Shown here one piece after another: positions 26,091 to 34,202 of a stretch of 64,000 nucleotides of DNA. Position numbers and translations under genes: made by a program. The DNA lies in NCBI RefSeq assembly GCF_000731985.1, contig NZ_JNCS01000001.1, positions 496,001-560,000 of the forward strand, written 5' to 3'. The stretch's first letter is position 1; the number at the start of each line of letters is the position of its first letter. The notes under the pieces were generated by a model. It did not search any database and was not told the DNA's origin. It saw only the letters and a program-made list of their open reading frames with translations. This DNA is from Natrinema altunense (GTDB taxonomy: Archaea > Halobacteriota > Halobacteria > Halobacteriales > Natrialbaceae).

Positions 26091-27053
26091 TTACAGCGTT
26101 GCCTCATCCAGATAGGGACAGTCACCCATATAGAGCGGATGTCCCTCGTACTCCACGAGCTTCGCCTTCAACTCCTCAATTCTCTCCGCCATCTCATCCA
26201 AGATCTCGGCAGCATCCACAGCGTGCCGATAGACACCCTCCTCCCCCAAGTCATCAATAGCATCGTAGTAGATCTCCAGCACTTCCTCCTCGATCTCGTC
26301 CCGATACTCATCAAGATCATCGAGGTCGTCAGACTTGAGCAGGGCCTCGTAAGTGTAGACCCGAGCACTTCCACGAGCATCTGCAGTAAAGGAAACCGTA
26401 GCAGGATCTGACCTGGCCGTGGTCTCATCCATACTATCTTCCGCTATAGCTCGCAACCGCTCCTTATCCGTACTCAAGTGCTCACGGTTCAAGATGACCG
26501 CCTTTTGAAACACCCACTCATCAAAGAACTGTGTCGGCTCCAAAATATACCCCTCTGTCTCAACCTTACGGCCATCAGAGAACTCGCTTCTAAAGTCACT
26601 CTTCGCAGATTCAAAATCCTGGTACAGCCCCTCTATCTCCTCCTTCAACTCCCGCAACTCAGAAGCGTGATTCTCCAGGAGATCCCGCAGATACCGGTCA
26701 TCCTCGATTGCCTCAGGAACCACACGAAACCCCGTATCCCGGCCAACCACATCAACCAACGGAGCAGCTGGCTCGACAGAAGCACCACGGACCTTCGGAA
26801 GATTCGTCTCGTCGCTGAAAAAGCCCGCATCATCACTCACACCCAACTCATCGATATCCCCGTGCCAGGCCCGAATCCGCTTACGAAGAGTCTCTGTATG
26901 CCGATGACGGACATCACGGTTGAGCTCCCGCTTCAACAAGTTCTGCTGTTGCCAATAGAGGTAGACCAGGCCACCAGTAAGAAGAACGGAGCCAAGCCCA
27001 GCAATCACCTGAGCCCACTCCTGAAGCCAATTAAAAACGAGGTCAACAGCCAT
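26091..27053 (-). CDS. Membrane-anchored helical protein
   Basis: 320 residues from ATG 27053 (MAVDLVFNWLQEWAQVIAGL); an open frame upstream is discounted. One membrane helix (about 15-38) is followed by a basic stretch (KRELNRDVRHRHTETLRKRI) and a long cytoplasmic, mostly helical domain with an acidic coiled coil near the end (AAEILDEMAERIEELKAKLV). Similar one-helix proteins with large helical domains are common beside archaeal defence genes. No family is named. Confidence 0.6.
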   Translation of the reverse strand: MAVDLVFNWLQEWAQVIAGLGSVLLTGGLVYLYWQQQNLLKRELNRDVRHRHTETLRKRIRAWHGDIDELGVSDDAGFFSDETNLPKVRGASVEPAAPLVDVVGRDTGFRVVPEAIEDDRYLRDLLENHASELRELKEEIEGLYQDFESAKSDFRSEFSDGRKVETEGYILEPTQFFDEWVFQKAVILNREHLSTDKERLRAIAEDSMDETTARSDPATVSFTADARGSARVYTYEALLKSDDLDDLDEYRDEIEEEVLEIYYDAIDDLGEEGVYRHAVDAAEILDEMAERIEELKAKLVEYEGHPLYMGDCPYLDEATL

Positions 27054-27160
27054 ATGAAAACGCGGACACGCCAGCAAAATGAATGTTTACCGTTACAGCC
27101 GACAGTACGGCTTTCCTCTGAGTCCCATAGTCTCTTAATTCACCGCCTACATCGACGAGT

Positions 27161-27712
27161 ATGGGGAGCAGCGTGGAAGAGACAGAGAAACAGGAAGAGG
27201 AGGAATCTGAAGAAGAGGAAACAGATACCTCCACAGAAGCTCGACGCCACGCACTCGAGGATGCCCGACGTGTCCTCGACCACGAACTCCAATCCCTCAA
27301 CGATGTCACTCAGAAATCCTGGCGAATCGTACAGTTCAACGGTCTAGTCGCAACAGTCTTCGCAGCACTCGTACCGATTCAATCCGGACTAAACCAACTC
27401 ACCCTAATCCCCGGCCTGGTCCTCGCCGCAGCTGCCCTAGTACTCGGCTACTCCACATACACCGCTTTCCAAACCCAGGAACGAGAAAGAGTCAGGACAG
27501 GCCCTGAAACAGATATGTACCGCGCCGTATCCGATCACGACTACGAAGAAGACGAATACCTCTCCCACGCACTACGGATCCACGCAGACGACATCGATGC
27601 TATGCAGCCGACAACAGAAGATAAGTCCGAAGACGTCGACAGAGCCCTTCTCACCTCTATCCTCGGCGTCATACTTTTAGTGGCAGGTGCTCTACTCCTC
27701 TTTACAGTATGA
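27161..27712 (+). CDS. Small membrane protein (SLATT-like topology)
   Basis: 183 residues from ATG 27161, leaderless after TATA box CTCTTAATTC (27131-27140). An acidic N-terminus is followed by a helix (HALEDARRVLDHELQSLNDV), a pair of membrane helices (about 62-82, 85-105), a cytoplasmic segment and a third helix at the C-terminus (LLTSILGVILLVAGALLLFT). The helix-plus-hairpin topology is like SLATT-type membrane proteins of defence systems, but sequence similarity is not evident. Divergent from the membrane-anchored gene at 26091-27053. Confidence 0.6.
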   Translation: MGSSVEETEKQEEEESEEEETDTSTEARRHALEDARRVLDHELQSLNDVTQKSWRIVQFNGLVATVFAALVPIQSGLNQLTLIPGLVLAAAALVLGYSTYTAFQTQERERVRTGPETDMYRAVSDHDYEEDEYLSHALRIHADDIDAMQPTTEDKSEDVDRALLTSILGVILLVAGALLLFTV

Positions 27713-27855
27713 CCGACGAAGGAAACTCCGGTGACGGTGGCTCCTCCGGCGACGGTGAAGCCCCCGACCTGGGACAATTCGGCTCCCACGAGACGTTCAA
27801 GGGCGGAGACAGCCCCGACAATACACGGTCTGGCGACTCCTCCGACGACGAGTAA
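27709..27855 (+). CDS. 48-residue Gly/Ser/Asp-rich microprotein
   Basis: ATG 27709 overlaps the preceding stop (ATGA), so it is translationally coupled. The product MTDEGNSGDGGSSGDGEAPD... is low-complexity, acidic and probably disordered. It is accepted because of the exact overlap and the run to TAA 27853; function unknown. Confidence 0.45.
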   Translation: MTDEGNSGDGGSSGDGEAPDLGQFGSHETFKGGDSPDNTRSGDSSDDE

Positions 27856-28001
27856 GACCGCTGGAAACTCTTTCCGCCTACAAGTTTTAAATTCGAGTCA
27901 GCAGCAGGTATTCAACATGGAACGGTTCGCTGGAGGTGAGCTCTGATTCGCTATATCGACAACTGGATTCAGCTCAGAAAGGCCCTCGACCGAACCTATA
28001 T

Positions 28002-28628
28002 CTAAGCTCGGTAATCCGCACCCACCGACACAAAATCCATTTCCATCTTTTCTACCGGATCTCCGTAGGCGAAGAAGCTCAACTCATCACCATTGAAGAT
28101 ACCGCGGATACTCGCCCACCACCAAGAACTGCCAAGATTCCTGGCATCCACACGACTCAAACGCGCAAGGTCTGGATGCGTATGAGCAGTACCGAGAAAA
28201 TTGTAATCCGAACTCAACAATAGCTGCTTCCACCTACCGCCGACTTCATCCATACAATCGAAGTCGACACTTCCAGCACTCTGCTTTTCAGGATTCTCGG
28301 CCAAGTCAACCTCCCGGATCCACACCTGGTCCTCGTCAACATCCCCGAAAAGGCAGAAACCCTTCTCCAAGGACTCGTTGTAACTACGGTCAAAAACACG
28401 GTACTCAGATACAGGTACAACTACTTCCTTCCCTACTGGATCCGACCACATCTCCGGATGCATTGGGGCAACCCTCGTAAGGAAGATCCCAGGTAAAACC
28501 ACCACCCCTACCAAGAGAACCAAGAACAGCCAGCCGAACCAGTTCCAATGCCGAAGCTCCCTCCTCAAATCCTGGTTCCGCCTTCGCTGCTCCACCACTT
28601 CATCCAACAACTGCTTCTTCTCCCTCAA
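28002..28628 (-). CDS. Membrane-anchored JAB-like metalloprotein
   Basis: 208 residues: a basic cytoplasmic N-terminus with coiled coil (1-28), one membrane helix (about 30-52), then an external or lumenal domain. Near residue 150 the sequence FLGTAHTHPDLARLSRVDAR gives H-x-H-P-x5-S-x2-D, close to the JAMM zinc site (HxHx7SxxD) of JAB isopeptidases and DNA-repair RadC-like proteins, one residue shorter. The following NGDELSFFAYGD fits the next JAB strand. An upstream catalytic Glu cannot be assigned surely. It ends the long operon from 32316 and overlaps its neighbour by 4 nt. Confidence 0.5.
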   Translation of the reverse strand: MREKKQLLDEVVEQRRRNQDLRRELRHWNWFGWLFLVLLVGVVVLPGIFLTRVAPMHPEMWSDPVGKEVVVPVSEYRVFDRSYNESLEKGFCLFGDVDEDQVWIREVDLAENPEKQSAGSVDFDCMDEVGGRWKQLLLSSDYNFLGTAHTHPDLARLSRVDARNLGSSWWWASIRGIFNGDELSFFAYGDPVEKMEMDFVSVGADYRA

Positions 28629-29257
28629 TCCGATCCTACCACCTCACCATTTTTCAGCAAAACCTGCTGACTGGCATCACCCTCTTCTTCCTCCTGAGAT
28701 TCATCCACCGGTTCAGCTTCCACAGGCTCATCCCCCACTTGAGACTCTGCCTCACTCTCGGATTCCTCACCCGGCTTGAACAGGTACCGGTCACCATTCT
28801 CATCAACATAGGTCTCGACACCGTTCACCTCCTCAGTCCTATACTCCTCCCCGTCAACCTGACCAGGACCAGGATTATCCTCAATCCAATCCCTCACCCA
28901 GTCATCACGGATCTTCACCGGACGAGCCTCAGAAGTACCCTCGATATCATCAACCTCCTCCTCGAGATACTTCTGAGTCCGTGGCTCCTGCTTCTCCAGC
29001 AAATCCGGATCACTATCCTCAGGATCCACCACAAGCTCACTCAACCGACGACGAATATACGCCGGACCCTTCAACTGTGCCTCAGTATGATCCTTCTCCA
29101 ACGCCAAGAAAGCGTGAGCCTCCCGGTACGTCGGCCAATACCCGTACTCCTCATGGAACTCTCGAACCGTATTGAACGCCAAATCCTGAAGCTCAGTAAT
29201 CCGACCAGACTCAATCATCTGCTCGTAAGCATCCCTACTGACATCATCAACACTCAC
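28625..29257 (-). CDS. Acidic protein with N-terminal helical domain
   Basis: 210 residues. The N-terminal 75 residues (TVREFHEEYGYWPTYREAHA, then FLALEKDHTEAQLKGPAYIR) resemble a helix-turn-helix found in phage-type proteins; the middle has KIRDDWVRDWIEDN; the end is a very acidic tail rich in Glu and Ser. Coupled to the JAB-like gene by a 4-nt overlap. Unrecognised. Confidence 0.55.
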   Translation of the reverse strand: MSVDDVSRDAYEQMIESGRITELQDLAFNTVREFHEEYGYWPTYREAHAFLALEKDHTEAQLKGPAYIRRRLSELVVDPEDSDPDLLEKQEPRTQKYLEEEVDDIEGTSEARPVKIRDDWVRDWIEDNPGPGQVDGEEYRTEEVNGVETYVDENGDRYLFKPGEESESEAESQVGDEPVEAEPVDESQEEEEGDASQQVLLKNGEVVGSD

Positions 29258-29274
29258 ACCAGATCACCTCGGTT

Positions 29275-30303
29275 CTACGCGGTCCGGCGTTCTACGATGT
29301 TCTCCACGGTTTTCCCGTTCTTCCAGTCATCGTTCGGGATCGCAGCGATAACCCAACTGTCGTGATCTTCATCACGGCGATGCCTCTTGGCACCACTCAC
29401 GCCGTCAAAAACAGCATCCCCGCTCTGACACACAGTACAAATCAGACTCATCCCTTCGATATCATTCTGGTCGATATCATCGAGACGCTGAGCACCATCT
29501 GCCTTCTCCGGCTTCTCACCATCCACATAGTACACCGTCGAAGTGCCATCCGACTCCTTCTCGATCCGATCCTGGATATCGGAAACCCGGTTACCGAGCT
29601 CGCCGTACTCCTTTGTTCCTGACTCAACCTCGTGGCCATACACATACTCTCCGAGCTCCGAAATACCGTGAACCGGTTGATGCCTCTTGATCAACTCGAA
29701 GACCAGTTCGTTCCTATCTTCAACACTCTTCTCACGGATATCACTCAGAGACCTTCCTTCAGCATCCGATGACTCTTCATCCTCAACGGAGCCTTCTTCA
29801 CCGAGTGAAGACTCTTCGACCTCGTCCTGTTCCCTCCTGCTTGCCTCTTCAACGTCATCAGAGAGATCCTCGCTAGAAGACTGTGACTCCCTATCCTGGT
29901 GTACTTCCTCTACTTTCTCTTCCAGTTTATCAATCATCTCCCACATCGCAGAGAGCTTCTCATCGACATCAAGCGAGGCAGAACCATCTTCCTGAATCGT
30001 CTCTTCGATGCTATTGAGCTTGGATTCCAGCTCCTCATCGCTGACAAAGTTATCCATCACCGTCTCAAGCTGCGTCTGAACCGAATCAAACTCTCTCCGC
30101 AGATCACCGACCTCGTTCTCGAAATGCTCTGCCACATCCTCAAAACTCTGCAGTTCAGAAGACCCGAGTTCAACTCCGTCCAGTTCAGCAGCCAGCTCAA
30201 CCAAGGAAACAGCCCTCTTCCATTCTTCCTCGGACCCAGGAGCAATCTTCAGATTTAGATTCTCGCCTTTAACGTGTACCGTGAACTCGTTGTCTGAGCT
30301 CAT
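29275..30303 (-). CDS. Coiled-coil protein with C2H2-type finger
   Basis: 342 residues. A small N-terminal beta domain (EFTVHVKGENLNLKIAPGSE), a long acidic coiled coil (about 60-190), an HTH-like segment (SVEDRNELVFELIKRHQPVH, then ISELGEYVYG) and a C-terminal zinc-finger-like sequence CTVCQSGDAVFDGVSGAKRH with a further His after six residues. The finger spacing C-x2-C-x14-H fits a C2H2 type. Likely a DNA-binding or scaffold protein of the element. The start is preceded by a 21-nt gap from the upstream gene. Confidence 0.55.
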   Translation of the reverse strand: MSSDNEFTVHVKGENLNLKIAPGSEEEWKRAVSLVELAAELDGVELGSSELQSFEDVAEHFENEVGDLRREFDSVQTQLETVMDNFVSDEELESKLNSIEETIQEDGSASLDVDEKLSAMWEMIDKLEEKVEEVHQDRESQSSSEDLSDDVEEASRREQDEVEESSLGEEGSVEDEESSDAEGRSLSDIREKSVEDRNELVFELIKRHQPVHGISELGEYVYGHEVESGTKEYGELGNRVSDIQDRIEKESDGTSTVYYVDGEKPEKADGAQRLDDIDQNDIEGMSLICTVCQSGDAVFDGVSGAKRHRRDEDHDSWVIAAIPNDDWKNGKTVENIVERRTA

Positions 30304-30324
30304 AGCAATATACCTCTAAAAACA

Positions 30325-31107
30325 TCATTTAGCGGCAGTCTCTCGCCCTACCTCGCTGTAACTGATTTTAGAAACACGCTCGCGAACTACTTCATTCGAC
30401 CTCTCACTCTCTGACTCACCCGGAAACTCCACTCTTTCACCGATCTCCTCAGCAAGATCTTCTTGACCGTCTTCCCGGTAGTACTCCTGAACAGTCTCCA
30501 CATACCCCTTGATAGAGCCGTAGATCCTTGTCGCCCTGGCAGACTCCTTGTACCGCTTCACAACCATCTCCGGATCCGTAGGAGGATACACCCCTCTCTG
30601 GACCTGGAACTCGTCACGAACACCGAGAAGCGTCCCACGATCCAACCTCTCGGCGAACTCCCTGTACTTATTCAAATCCAATCCCTCTACCTCAGTCCAG
30701 AAGATGTGACACAGTACTTCGTCCGAATTCCTGGCCTCCTCGCGTTTATCCAGGACAGCCTCAACTACATCGTGAAGCGTCTCGTAACCGTGCTCAACAC
30801 CGTGGAACCTGATACTATACCTGGGGCAATCCTCCGCATCAACATACTCGAAACCGTTCTCCGGCGGCTCCTCCGGATTCGGCTTCCGAACCGCCGTCAA
30901 CGGCTCAAAACGAACCTCCCCCTTCCTGATATCAGAAATCACCGACTCGCCGATCACCCTCTCGCCGTCGCTAAACAGGATACGCTGCTCCTCACCCGAT
31001 AACTCCGGCTCCTGCCGTACAGGAACACGGCAGAACCGGCCCTCATACCGACCCTGCAAATGCTTCTTCACCCACTCCTCCCTCATCTGAAACAGCAAAT
31101 CCTTCAC
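30325..31107 (-). CDS. Unrecognised soluble protein
   Basis: 260 residues, mixed alpha/beta, no membrane segment. The N-terminus MKDLLFQMREEWVKKHLQGR is basic-helical; later DRGTLLGVRDEFQVQRGVYP and a C-terminal helix ETVQEYYREDGQEDLAEEIG. Overlaps the next upstream gene by 4 nt. No motif can be named. Confidence 0.55.
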   Translation of the reverse strand: MKDLLFQMREEWVKKHLQGRYEGRFCRVPVRQEPELSGEEQRILFSDGERVIGESVISDIRKGEVRFEPLTAVRKPNPEEPPENGFEYVDAEDCPRYSIRFHGVEHGYETLHDVVEAVLDKREEARNSDEVLCHIFWTEVEGLDLNKYREFAERLDRGTLLGVRDEFQVQRGVYPPTDPEMVVKRYKESARATRIYGSIKGYVETVQEYYREDGQEDLAEEIGERVEFPGESESERSNEVVRERVSKISYSEVGRETAAK

Positions 31108-31355
31108 TCGAAACCACCTACCTCGTACAGATCCTCCAGCTCATCGATTTCCTCGATACTTTGATGAAGCCCCTGCATAATCTGCAGGCGCTTCTGCCTC
31201 TGATACATCAGGTACTCACCGGGATTAGCAACCACTCCGCGATTCAACTTCTGATAGATCTCCCTCGGCGTATCCAACTGATTGATACTGTGGTCCTCCC
31301 TCACCGGACCAGCATCAATATCGAAGTAATCAATCGGCTCATCGTTGTCTACCAC
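31104..31355 (-). CDS. 83-residue acidic protein
   Basis: From GTG 31355, overlapping the stop of the upstream zinc-finger gene. It has an acidic N-terminus (DNDEPIDYFDIDAGPVREDH) and a helical C-terminus (YLMYQRQKRLQIMQGLHQSI, EEIDELEDLYEVGGFE). No family recognised; part of the tightly packed operon 32316 to 28002. Confidence 0.5.
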   Translation of the reverse strand: MVDNDEPIDYFDIDAGPVREDHSINQLDTPREIYQKLNRGVVANPGEYLMYQRQKRLQIMQGLHQSIEEIDELEDLYEVGGFE

Positions 31356-31696
31356 GTCTCAATCACCTCGCCACACTCACAGGTAATCTTCACCGGAGCC
31401 TCATCTTCTTCAACCACTTCGACGTTGTCTCTGCTACCTGGATCATCCGGGTTGTAGAAGTTCTTCCTCGAACAGTTCACACAGGTCAGGAAGTTCAGGT
31501 CCTTCCTGTTCTCCGGAAACTCGGTGTGCTCCTCATCGACATGACTCTGCAACGCTGGCATCACCTCAAAGCCCTCACCACAGATCTCGCACTCAAGCTC
31601 CGCCTCCGTCGAGGACTCTGACTCCTCTGATACCCGTCTATCGAAGTGTTCCGAACGCCGACCCGTATCAGGATTCAAATCATCATCCCAACTCAC
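31349..31696 (-). CDS. Double zinc-finger protein
   Basis: 115 residues with two metal sites. First, a C2H2 finger CEICGEGFEVMPALQSHVDE followed by EH (C-x2-C-x11-H-x4-H). Second, a zinc ribbon: TCVNCSRKNFYN, a 20-residue acidic loop, then ITCECGEVIETW. The first resembles haloarchaeal C2H2 proteins; the pair suggests nucleic-acid or protein binding. Overlaps neighbours on both sides by a few bases. Confidence 0.65.
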   Translation of the reverse strand: MSWDDDLNPDTGRRSEHFDRRVSEESESSTEAELECEICGEGFEVMPALQSHVDEEHTEFPENRKDLNFLTCVNCSRKNFYNPDDPGSRDNVEVVEEDEAPVKITCECGEVIETW

Positions 31697-31944
31697 GCCC
31701 GATTCTCACCTGTTCTCCACTCCTCAACGATGTTACGCCGAGTATGCTCCATATCGTTCTGCCGGTTGATCTTCTCAGAAGAATCGATGTGGTTCTCAGC
31801 CCGGTAAATCCCCTCCTTGAGAAGAGCCTCATCCAAAGATTTGCTTACAAACTCCTCGTCGTCATACGGACAGGACACCTTGTACTGGCCATCATCCATC
31901 TCTTCAACGTGATCCAAGTTCAGATATACATCAGGATTAGCCAT
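31693..31944 (-). CDS. 83-residue acidic protein
   Basis: ATG 31944 follows a strong SD (GAGAGGTGAT). The protein reads MANPDVYLNLDHVEEMDDGQ, then KVSCPYDDEEFVSKSLDEAL, then a polar helical tail. The single C-P-Y segment recalls half a zinc ribbon, but no partner cysteines are present. Unrecognised member of the 32316-28002 operon. Confidence 0.5.
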   Translation of the reverse strand: MANPDVYLNLDHVEEMDDGQYKVSCPYDDEEFVSKSLDEALLKEGIYRAENHIDSSEKINRQNDMEHTRRNIVEEWRTGENRA

Positions 31945-31953
31945 CTTCAGAAA

Positions 31954-32316
31954 TCACCTCTCCTGGAGCTCACTACGAATCGTCTGTAGCTTTTGACCAG
32001 CTGCCTCTACATCACCAGCCTTGAGATCTCGTTCGACTTCATCAAGAACCTCCTCCAATTCTTCATCAGAGAGAGTCTGAGCCTTCCAGTCCTCAACACG
32101 GTACTCAACGATCTCGACCAAGTGCTCGACGATCTCCTCGAGCTCCTGCTTCACAGCTTCTCGACTGGTATCGTCAAGAGACCCTGAAGAACGCCATACC
32201 TCCAGCTCAACGTTCTCGTACTTTTCTCCGATATTGATTTTGCGAGTGATTGTAGCCCCTGTACTGGGCATTTTGACCTGTTCTACTCTGTCTGATTCTG
32301 TCACTTCGTGTTCCAC
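31954..32316 (-). CDS. First gene of the 32-28 kb operon
   Basis: 120 residues from GTG 32316 (VEHEVTESDRVEQVKMPSTG). A short beta N-terminus with KINIGEKYENVELEVWR is followed by a long acidic helix (AVKQELEEIVEHLVEIVEYR and ELEEVLDEVERDLKAGDVEA). It is the promoter-proximal gene downstream of the operator and TATA box at 32361-32392. The layout is like small element proteins annotated as ssDNA-binding or tail-like, but no motif supports a function. Confidence 0.5.
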   Translation of the reverse strand: MEHEVTESDRVEQVKMPSTGATITRKINIGEKYENVELEVWRSSGSLDDTSREAVKQELEEIVEHLVEIVEYRVEDWKAQTLSDEELEEVLDEVERDLKAGDVEAAGQKLQTIRSELQER

Positions 32317-32360
32317 CTTGTCAGTAATTGTCCTACCCTTCTATCCCACAATTTTGTAAG

Positions 32361-32392
32361 ATATTTTATAAGTGTTTGGTGGACACCAAACA
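32361..32392 (-). promoter_or_regulatory. TATA box with palindromic operator
   Basis: TGTTTGGTGGACACCAAACA (32373-32392) is a perfect palindrome. On the minus strand it sits directly upstream of the TATA box CTTATAAAATAT (32361-32371), about 45 nt before GTG 32316. It controls the eight-gene operon down to 28002. Half-site TGTTTGGTG resembles but differs from the GTGTTCGCCG class. Confidence 0.7.
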
Positions 32393-32449
32393 TCCGGAGA
32401 AGAAAGAGGAAAAAGGTCTGCACAGTCCTTGGTTCTCAACAGATTCAGA

Positions 32450-32686
32450 CTACAGGTGAGCAAGCCCAATACCCATCACATAGAGTACCGGGATCATCAC
32501 CGCCGATACCCCGGTAAAGATCGCTGCGAAAACCGCCTTATTCCGGGTATTACTCAGGTTCAACTGCATCCACAGATTCCCCTGAGTCGTACCGGTCACC
32601 CGCATCGTCGCCACCATCGCCGTCAGCAACGATAGGAACATCGAGAACCAGAACTGTCCCGACATCAGATAACCAACTAAGCCCAT
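32450..32686 (-). CDS. Two-helix membrane protein
   Basis: 78 residues from ATG 32686 (MGLVGYLMSGQFWFSMFLSL); the TATA box CTGATAAAAAG at about 32702-32712 sets a leaderless start, so the open frame further upstream is not used. Membrane helices at about 8-30 and 50-75, joined by a polar loop with QGNLWMQLNLSNTRNKAV. Holin-like or pilin-system-like in size; no family assigned. Confidence 0.6.
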   Translation of the reverse strand: MGLVGYLMSGQFWFSMFLSLLTAMVATMRVTGTTQGNLWMQLNLSNTRNKAVFAAIFTGVSAVMIPVLYVMGIGLAHL

Positions 32687-32739
32687 AGAACGATATTCTC
32701 GAACTCTCTTTTTATCAGTTACCCGAGAAAACGGAGAAG

Positions 32740-32930
32740 TAGATACTGGGGTGGAGAAGAGAGGGAGGAAGCAGGTGTGTCCGTCCACCACTCCCGCTGT
32801 TAGTCGGGTAGGTGTCTATGCCCGCCGGGTCTCGGCCAGTAGCAGAGGTACCAAGGAACCTCGGGCAAGCTGATTTCCTACTCTTCTCCGCCCCAGACAA
32901 AGTCTCCTTCAATACAGAATCATCCATCCA
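32740..32930 (-). ncRNA. Candidate structured RNA
   Basis: The stretch between two genes has a TATA-like TTTTTTAAATG (32932-32942, minus strand) and downstream several hairpins: GAGGT-TCCTTGGT-ACCTC, CCCG-ACTAACAG-CGGG, and GGTGGACGGACACACC. An open frame here translates to Gly/Pro/Ser-rich sequence unlike element proteins, so an RNA gene is preferred. No known RNA family recognised; ends are approximate. Confidence 0.35.
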
Positions 32931-32941
32931 CATTTAAAAAA

Positions 32942-33613
32942 CTACGACGTGGTCCGGTTCCCGACCACTTCCCTACCCTGGTCATGGACCCGGATATCCT
33001 CAAAGCTGGAATTACCCCACTCCTGGTACAGACTCCCCAACGAAACACTACATCCCGTCGAACCAGCATACCGGAAAACACCATCAGAAACCCTCTCCCG
33101 GTCACTCTCCGACAAACTACACGCCAGGAACTCACTACTCGAAGAGTCGAACCCGATCCTGTACTCTCCAGATCCACGAGACTGGAAAAACACATCCACA
33201 CTCTCGACGTCCTCGACCGACCAACTCCTGTTCTCCACTACGGGCAACTGGAGGCTGCACCTCGTCGACTCATCATACAGGAAGGTATCCCGAGAGATCT
33301 GGAGCTCATCCCTACGGCTCACATCACACGAAACACCCATCGATCCATTACGGCTGTATACCGAAAAACTTCGATTGAACACTCCCTCACTCTCATACAC
33401 CGCAACAGCATCCTGGAAACCCTGCATATCTGGCGAAGAATCCACAGGCTCCCCAACGAAACCAGTCGGCCCGTACGTAACACCTGCCAGCGTGAAGATT
33501 ACACCGGCTAAGAATATTCCTCCGGCTACGAGACCACTAGTGAAAACTCCGAAAAACTCGTCTTCACCAGAGCTTTCATCCACTTCTTCCTCTTCGACCA
33601 AATCGTCCGTCAC
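32942..33613 (-). CDS. Membrane-anchored surface protein
   Basis: 223 residues: an acidic cytoplasmic N-terminus (1-20), one membrane helix (about 22-48, GVFTSGLVAGGIFLAGVIFT), and an external beta-rich domain with four to five cysteines and sequons (NRSFSVYSRNGS, NSSFED, GNRTTS). Last gene of the 36398-32942 operon. Four of its members are membrane proteins, suggesting a second envelope complex. No homologue recognised. Confidence 0.6.
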   Translation of the reverse strand: MTDDLVEEEEVDESSGEDEFFGVFTSGLVAGGIFLAGVIFTLAGVTYGPTGFVGEPVDSSPDMQGFQDAVAVYESEGVFNRSFSVYSRNGSMGVSCDVSRRDELQISRDTFLYDESTRCSLQLPVVENRSWSVEDVESVDVFFQSRGSGEYRIGFDSSSSEFLACSLSESDRERVSDGVFRYAGSTGCSVSLGSLYQEWGNSSFEDIRVHDQGREVVGNRTTS

Positions 33614-33628
33614 TAATCATCCACCTGT

Positions 33629-34186
33629 TTAGTCCGAATTACTGCTGCTGTTTGACGACTGATTTTCTGAAAACTCGTCCACCATCTCGAAGAACTCACG
33701 CGCCTTCTCAGTCATCGCATCATCCAGCTCAGAGTTCTTCGTAGCAAACCGGACCTTCTCCATAACCTCCGGCTCATTCTCAGCGACAACCTCCAACGCC
33801 TCAAGCACCGCACGATACTGGTAATGGAACTGGGCAAAGAAACGACCCAAACTGGCCACAGAGTCACCAGGAGCATCACTCTTCACCATCTCCGGAAGCT
33901 CTGAATACCCGTCCGGTAGCATCACGTAGATCTTCCTCGGCGAGATCTCACCCTGTCCCCAGGTCAACAAGTTATCAGGGTATACCTCAGTCCGCTGCAA
34001 TCGATCCGACTCCTCCTTGTCAACAGCATCCGTCGGATACCACTCAACAATAGTCCGAGTCTCCCCGTTCCGAGTCTTCGTCTCCTGATCCACATACTGC
34101 CCGATTAGAAAGTTTTGAGCAAACTCCATCTTCTGCGTAAAGTTCAGCACCAAAGGATGCTCCGCCTGATCGTTAAACAGTTCCAT
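33629..34186 (-). CDS. Unrecognised soluble protein
   Basis: 185 residues. A beta-rich N-terminal half (HPLVLNFTQKMEFAQNFLIG; TRTIVEWYPTDAVDKEESDR), then helices (LGRFFAQFHYQYRAVLEALE, MTEKAREFFEMVDEF) and a Ser/Asn tail. No signal peptide. It lies between membrane-protein genes in the 36.4-32.9 kb operon and could be the cytoplasmic component of that complex. Confidence 0.55.
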   Translation of the reverse strand: MELFNDQAEHPLVLNFTQKMEFAQNFLIGQYVDQETKTRNGETRTIVEWYPTDAVDKEESDRLQRTEVYPDNLLTWGQGEISPRKIYVMLPDGYSELPEMVKSDAPGDSVASLGRFFAQFHYQYRAVLEALEVVAENEPEVMEKVRFATKNSELDDAMTEKAREFFEMVDEFSENQSSNSSSNSD

Positions 34187-34202
34187 AGTATAATTTCACA
34201 CC

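Noticed and set aside
27917-28223. Short plus-strand frames after a TATA box (AGTTTTAAATTCG), including a nine-residue frame from ATG 27917
   Set aside because: They run antisense into the JAB-like gene and have no protein-like composition; the promoter may be real but no product can be supported.
32450-32791. Longer form of the two-helix membrane protein, 113 residues
   Set aside because: A TATA box lies inside the extra part and places a leaderless start at ATG 32686.
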